A stretch of DNA of 39,135 nt. Source: a bacterium. Lineage in GTDB: Bacteria > Desulfobacterota > DSWW01. The position numbers and the translations under genes were made by a program. Positions 35,057-39,135 of the stretch are shown one piece after another. The stretch is from assembly GCA_028277985.1 (NCBI GenBank), contig JANQFG010000257.1:1-39135 (forward strand). Reading direction: 5' to 3'. The notes beneath the pieces were generated by a model, which saw only the letters and a program-made list of their open reading frames with translations, was not told where the DNA came from and did no database searches. The number at the start of each line of letters is the position of its first letter. Position 1 is the first letter of the stretch.

Positions 35057-35085
35057 TTGAATCTGCGGTTGCTCTGATGTACAGA
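35057..35085 (+). promoter_or_regulatory. Possible promoter of the SIR2-HerA-KTSC operon
   Basis: TTGAAT at 35057-35062, a 17-bp spacer and TACAGA at 35080-35085 make a weak sigma-70-like match about 135 bp before the SIR2 start codon. Confidence 0.3.
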
Positions 35086-35222
35086 TTTAGGGGTGGAACA
35101 GCCCCTTGTGGCGGGGCAAATGAAGTGTCCAGGGTGCCAGTTTGAGAATCCAAGCGTTCGCCGGACAGTGGCACAGCCATCTCTAGCCTAGTACGTGGCG
35201 ACGATCCTTAACAGGAGGGATA

Positions 35223-36482
35223 ATGACAGCAACACCGACTACGCACGATCCGAGGGAGTTCGTGAGAGGCCTCCAGCAGATACTGATTTCAGATTCAAAG
35301 AGAATCGGTTTCCTTTTTGGAGCGGGCACTTCCTTGGCAGTGAAGAAGGGGGCATCGACGGCATCCAGCGTGCCGGGCGTAGACGCAATGACAAAGAGTA
35401 TTGTCGAAGGCGTCAAAGAGAGAAAGTTCTCGGGGGCTCTTAACACGATACAGGAAGAGCTGGCCGAACAGAAGGTGCCGGGCCAGATAGAAAACATACT
35501 GTCTCTTGTCATTCAGAAGGAGCAGGTGGTCGGGAAAGAGAAACTGTGCGGCCTCGACAGGGAAGGGTTCGGCAGGCTGCGAGAGGCAATCGAAAAACAG
35601 GTCATAGAACTTGTCTCCGTCCACAAGAAGAAGGACGAGTTCATTCGTGACCTTGTCCACCGTGACTTCGCCGAGTGGGTTGCACATGCTCACCAACGCA
35701 AGTTCCCCGTGGAGATATTTACCATCAATTACGACTATCTTCTGGAGCTCGGGCTTGAGGCACATGAGGTTCCCTATTTCGATGGCTTCGTAGGCAGTTT
35801 CGAGTCTTTTTTTCTAAACCGTCTCGTTGAAGACAAGACGGCTTATCCGAAGCACACGAAGCTCTGGAAGCTCCATGGTTCTCTTGGTTGGCACGTTAAC
35901 GAAAGCGACAGGGTCGTCAGAGGGGGCCGAGATGACAGTAAGATAATTATTTTCCCGTCGCTTCTGAAGTATCAAGACTCGAAGAAACAGCCCTACGTCA
36001 GTTTCATGGACCGGCTGTCAAGCTTTCTGCGAGAAGATGATGGCGTTCTGTTTGTCTGTGGCTACTCGTTCGGCGACCAGCACGTCAACGATGTGATTCT
36101 CAATGCGCTTGGAGGCAGCGGGACATCCCATGTTGTGGCCCTGTACTACGATGAGAGAACCGAAGGTAAGGAAACCAAGTATCTGTTGACAGAGGACTCT
36201 GACGTCACGCAGCTCGCGAAACGTAGTTCGCGGCTATCTGTCTACGGCATGAGGAACGCTGTGAGAGGGGGCAGCCACGGGAAGTGGATGCTGGAAAGCG
36301 AACCGGCCAAGGATGACTCCATTCTCGTGGACCTCTACTTCGATGAAGATGCGGCGGAACCCACAGAGACGACGGGCAAAGACGAGCATGCATGGACCGG
36401 TGAAGGCAAGTTTCGACTACCGGACTTCGTGGCTTTCACTGAGTTCCTCAGAGCGATGAACGTGGATGCGCAATCGGGGTGA
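35223..36482 (+). CDS. SIR2-like NAD(+)-consuming defence protein
   Basis: CAGGAGGGAT precedes the ATG. The 419-residue product has a SIR2-like core: GAGTS at 33-37 in FLFGAGTSLAV, TINYDYLLE with Asn169 and Asp171, catalytic His218 in KLHGSLGW, and GYSFGDQHVND at 280-290. These residues bind and hydrolyse NAD+ in bacterial defence SIR2 proteins. The C-terminal ~110 residues are less conserved and acidic and may contact the HerA partner. In known SIR2-HerA systems (also called Nezha) the two proteins form a large complex that depletes NAD+ and/or cuts DNA on phage infection. Here the HerA gene begins 7 bases after the stop. Confidence 0.88.
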   Translation: MTATPTTHDPREFVRGLQQILISDSKRIGFLFGAGTSLAVKKGASTASSVPGVDAMTKSIVEGVKERKFSGALNTIQEELAEQKVPGQIENILSLVIQKEQVVGKEKLCGLDREGFGRLREAIEKQVIELVSVHKKKDEFIRDLVHRDFAEWVAHAHQRKFPVEIFTINYDYLLELGLEAHEVPYFDGFVGSFESFFLNRLVEDKTAYPKHTKLWKLHGSLGWHVNESDRVVRGGRDDSKIIIFPSLLKYQDSKKQPYVSFMDRLSSFLREDDGVLFVCGYSFGDQHVNDVILNALGGSGTSHVVALYYDERTEGKETKYLLTEDSDVTQLAKRSSRLSVYGMRNAVRGGSHGKWMLESEPAKDDSILVDLYFDEDAAEPTETTGKDEHAWTGEGKFRLPDFVAFTEFLRAMNVDAQSG

Positions 36483-36489
36483 TCGTAGG

Positions 36490-38286
36490 ATGGCACTGAA
36501 CAAACAGACTCTAGTTGGCAAGGTCATCAGCGTCAGCGGGAACGTGGTTTCCGTCAAGATGGTTGAGAGTCTCAAATCGACGATGCCCGTAATCGACGGT
36601 CTTGTATACAGAGTGGGGCAAATAGGCTCTTTCCTCCGCATTCCTCTGGGCTATGCGAACCTCTATGGCATCGTCAGCAAAGCAGGAGCTGACGCAATAC
36701 CAGAGACCTTGGTCCAGACATTGATTCGGGAAGGCAAGCCCATTTCCGGAGATAGGTGGATGACACTTGTTCTGGTGGGTGAGCGTGTCGGGGGCGTATT
36801 CGAGCGCGGTGTCACACAGTTCCCCACCGCCGAAGACGAAGTCCACCTGGTTACACTCGATGACCTGAACATCATCTACGGGGGACTGGACGAACGAACA
36901 TCCATCGCTGTCGGTAACATCAGTGTCTCCGAGAGTCTTCCTGCACGATTGGAGCTTGACAGGCTCGTAACTCGGCATTGCGCTGTTCTGGGAGCCACCG
37001 GCAGCGGCAAGTCGAACACGGTAGCGATACTGTTGGAGGCTATTGCCTCTGGCAATTTCAACAGTTCAAGAATCCTACTCGTTGACCCTCATGGCGAGTA
37101 CAACGAGACGCTCCAGCAGTACAGCAAAGTCTACAAGGTAGGTGCAGATGTCAAGAGGGGTGAAAGCGAATTGTCTATTCCGTTCTGGGCACTTCCCTTC
37201 GACGAATTGCTGAGTACATTCCCCGGCTACATCAATGACCAGCAGACGGACTACATCCGTCAGAAGGTGTTGGCGAGGAAGCTGGACGCAGTTGCTTACT
37301 TGTCCACTAAGCCGAACATAGCAGCCATCACCTCGGATAGCCCCATACCGTTCAGCCTCAAAGAACTTTGGTACACGCTTGACGACTTCGAACGCCAGAC
37401 ATTTGAGGAAAACCGCAAACCTGAGACGGCTCCACAGATGCTGGTCAAGAAGGGCGACCCGGACAAACTCATATCCAATCAGTACAAACCCCACAGTGCT
37501 GGAGGGGGGAGCCCCTTCATGAACTTCGAAGCCAAAGGGATTCTTGGCTTCCTGGATGCCGTGAAAAACAGGATGATTGACCAGAGATTCTCTTTTCTTT
37601 ACTCTCCCGGTGACTTGTCCCCTGATTTGAAAGGTAAGACGAAGAAAGACCTTGATACTTTGCTAGCGGAGTGGTTGGGGCACGACCGTCCAATTACCAT
37701 ACTCGATCTCTCGGGAGTTCCGGCCGAAGTGATGGCTGCCATATCGGGGGCGCTCCTCAAAATCGTGTACGACGCACTGTTCTGGGGCCAGGGCCTACCG
37801 GTGGGGGGCAGGCTGCAACCGCTACTTCTTGTCCTTGAAGAAGCCCACAACTACCTGAAGGCAGGCGTGGCGTCCATATCATCTCGAACAGTCCAGACGA
37901 TAGCGAAGGAGGGGCGGAAGTACGGCGTCGGGCTACTGCTTGTGACTCAGCGTCCCACCGAGTTGGATGAGACGGTTCTCAGCCAATGCGGCACCGTTCT
38001 TGCGTTGCGGATGACCAACAAGGGGGACCGTGGCCACGTCTCTGCGGCGGTCCAAGATGAGCTGCAAGACATCGTGTCTCTACTGCCGAGCCTTCGAACG
38101 GGAGAAGGGCTGGTGATGGGGGAGGCGGTGCGCATTCCGTCTCGGATACGTTTCCGGAGATGTGCCCATGCTCCCAAGAGCAGAGACCCCGAGGTGTCGT
38201 CATGTTGGAGTGAGAAACGTCCAAACGTCAAGGACTATGAAAAGACAGTAGAGTGTTGGCGCAACCAAAGTTTCAAATCGAAATAG
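36490..38286 (+). CDS. herA: HerA-family hexameric ATPase
   Basis: I prefer ATG 36490 (MALNKQTLVGKV), which begins the HAS-barrel-like N terminus, although ATG 36466 would overlap the SIR2 gene. The 598-residue product has Walker A GATGSGKSNT near 168-177, the DPHGEY stretch after the next strand, Walker B LLLVLEEAHNYL near residue 450 and VTQRPTELDETVLSQC, whose Arg and Gln fit the sensor/arginine-finger part of HerA/FtsK-type motors. It lacks a NurA partner nearby and pairs with SIR2 instead, as in SIR2-HerA anti-phage systems. The HerA ring is expected to scaffold and control the SIR2 NADase. A KTSC gene follows 9 bases after the stop. Confidence 0.9.
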   Translation: MALNKQTLVGKVISVSGNVVSVKMVESLKSTMPVIDGLVYRVGQIGSFLRIPLGYANLYGIVSKAGADAIPETLVQTLIREGKPISGDRWMTLVLVGERVGGVFERGVTQFPTAEDEVHLVTLDDLNIIYGGLDERTSIAVGNISVSESLPARLELDRLVTRHCAVLGATGSGKSNTVAILLEAIASGNFNSSRILLVDPHGEYNETLQQYSKVYKVGADVKRGESELSIPFWALPFDELLSTFPGYINDQQTDYIRQKVLARKLDAVAYLSTKPNIAAITSDSPIPFSLKELWYTLDDFERQTFEENRKPETAPQMLVKKGDPDKLISNQYKPHSAGGGSPFMNFEAKGILGFLDAVKNRMIDQRFSFLYSPGDLSPDLKGKTKKDLDTLLAEWLGHDRPITILDLSGVPAEVMAAISGALLKIVYDALFWGQGLPVGGRLQPLLLVLEEAHNYLKAGVASISSRTVQTIAKEGRKYGVGLLLVTQRPTELDETVLSQCGTVLALRMTNKGDRGHVSAAVQDELQDIVSLLPSLRTGEGLVMGEAVRIPSRIRFRRCAHAPKSRDPEVSSCWSEKRPNVKDYEKTVECWRNQSFKSK

Positions 38287-38295
38287 GAGCAACAC

Positions 38296-38517
38296 ATGGC
38301 AGATATCGACATGATACAAGTTGTGTCTTCCAACGTGGACAGTATCGGCTATGATGCAGATACGCAGACGCTGAGAGTACGGTTCAACAACGGGTCCGTC
38401 TACGAATACAGGAACGTTGGTGTTGTGGAGTTCGAGCAGTTGAGAACGGCATCTTCTGTGGGGTCATACCTGAATCGCAATATCAAAGGGAACTATCCTT
38501 ACCAGAAAGTAGGGTGA
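38296..38517 (+). CDS. KTSC-domain small protein
   Basis: The 73-residue product matches the KTSC domain over its whole length: VVSSNVDSIGYDADTQTLRV, F-NNGSVYEYRNV and the end ASSVGSYLNRNIKGNYPY. It starts 9 bases after the HerA stop with AGGAGCAAC upstream, so it is in the same operon. KTSC domains occur alone or at the C terminus of lysyl-tRNA synthetases and other proteins; their molecular role is poorly defined and they are suspected to bind nucleic acid. It could be an accessory or regulatory part of the SIR2-HerA unit, or a separate passenger. Confidence 0.82.
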   Translation: MADIDMIQVVSSNVDSIGYDADTQTLRVRFNNGSVYEYRNVGVVEFEQLRTASSVGSYLNRNIKGNYPYQKVG

Positions 38518-39135
38518 TAAACCTTTCTGGGGACAGTATGCATATTTCACGTTTGCGGGAACCAGTGCCCAGAACGATATATAGAGCATCCCCACACATT
38601 GATGCCTGAATGGCAAACAGCGATTTCGCGTCATGCTATGCCAGTTTAAACCCCCTTGCTCCATGATCCCCGAACCTCGGACACTAGCCTGCCTTATTTC
38701 GGTTGGAGCAAGCTATATGAAATCGAAGAGTGCGATCCAGAGGAGAAGATTGGAATACGCTATATAGTTCTTAAGCAGGAAAAGGTCTGAATCCGAGACC
38801 CCAAAACGAAAAAGAGAAACTGCGATCATGCGCTAACGCTGACGTTTCGTATCCTTGTTTTGAATGATCTCACTTCAGATCTTGAACTTCCCAAGGACTC
38901 CTTTCGGTTCATGGTCTGATCGAACGCGCCAATTTCCCCGCGATGCGCAAGGGGTGAAAGATAGTCCGCCTAGGCGACCAGCCCATGGATCCCTATATGG
39001 CAGCGAGTCTCAGTTTTCAGGGGTGTGATCTCTGCAGATAGCGTAACATTTGTTTCGCACATTTGAGTTGAAAAAAAGTCCTCGATCCGGTTGGTTATTG
39101 TTTGCCGAACAAAACCAACGACACCGGAAGGAGGA
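38518..39135. other. Non-coding stretch at the right edge, with ribosome-binding site for a gene beyond
   Basis: No credible gene is visible in these 618 bases. They are AT-richer than the main chromosome, in line with island DNA. At 39090-39119 GTTGGTT-A-TTGTT can pair with AACAA-AACCAAC (12 bp with one bulged A). The window ends in GGAAGGAGGA, an ideal Shine-Dalgarno, so a plus-strand gene probably starts within about ten bases of the end. Confidence 0.6.

Larger units (their letters stand above)
34440..35222. other. Long intergenic region holding a tRNA scar and att-like sequences
   Basis: No credible CDS is present. From left to right it holds the 5' leader of the beta-helix gene (AT-rich near 34500-34530), an intrinsic terminator (34668-34702), the 3' half of a tRNA-Pro gene (34726-34772), two pairs of short direct repeats (34898-34917 and 34939-34958) and the ribosome-binding site AGGAGGGAT before 35223. 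Confidence 0.7.
34726..39135. mobile_element. Putative tRNA-Pro-integrated genomic island (left end; extends beyond window)
   Basis: The orientation of the tRNA half places the element on its 5' side, that is at higher coordinates. That stretch carries a SIR2-HerA-KTSC operon, typical defence-island cargo. No integrase gene is seen in the window, so the other end and the intact tRNA should lie to the right. The element is inferred from the scar and the cargo only. Confidence 0.6.

Noticed and set aside
38464..38664. Minus-strand 66-residue ORF after KTSC
   Set aside because: Overlaps the KTSC end, has no domain and no convincing ribosome-binding site.

Overview
The window looks like part of a large, moderately GC-rich chromosome from a Gram-negative, probably anaerobic or facultative bacterium of the Desulfobacterota/Myxococcota type or a related uncultured lineage. 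The evidence is an OmpP1/FadL-type outer-membrane protein, many lipoproteins, MopE-like CDD/PGA metal-binding repeats, PPC-type domains, C-terminal Cys-TM-basic tails and Cys-rich ferredoxins. The taxon is an inference; there is no rRNA or intact tRNA to anchor it.

Bases 1-20640 are a cell-surface and secretion region. Two tandem, highly similar secreted caspase/legumain-like proteins (1-2703, open at the window edge, and 2817-6845) share MopE repeats, an Ig-like region, a His/Cys protease fold and a tail, but have different N-terminal modules: the end of an FGE/SUMF1-like domain in one, a seven-repeat propeller in the other. They are followed on the same strand by a PPC/Ig-like anchored protein and an OmpP1/FadL-like porin. 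Convergent to these is an overlapping pair on the minus strand: a CHAT protease-TM-TPR-CsgG-like protein and a TPR-CsgG-like lipoprotein. Next come a triple jelly-roll protein, a decayed PPC/MopE pseudogene, a transglutaminase-like protein with a secreted partner, a lipocalin-like lipoprotein and a double-PPC protein. Five intact products carry the same kind of C-terminal tail, which suggests one shared sorting route.

Bases 20641-28700 are metabolic and regulatory. A TetR regulator with a strong promoter overlapped by a palindromic operator precedes two paralogous Cys-rich 2x[4Fe-4S] proteins. On the minus strand lie SDR and Old Yellow Enzyme genes (one operon), then a second TetR gene, an acyltransferase-3 membrane protein and a frameshifted HCCA-isomerase/DsbA-like gene.

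Bases 28700-34440 return to surface proteins: an 865-residue lipoprotein with eight Cys-rich CarboxypepD_reg-like repeats, an SGNH-like hydrolase overlapping it by one base, and a convergent secreted beta-helix protein.

Bases 34668-39135 look like the left end of an integrated island. The 3' half of a tRNA-Pro(CGG) gene, still followed by its terminator, sits on the minus strand. To its right are an apparent att region with short 11-bp-period repeats and a three-gene SIR2-HerA-KTSC operon. SIR2-HerA is a known anti-phage type. The KTSC protein as a third partner and the tRNA scar marking the island border are the points I find most worth following up.
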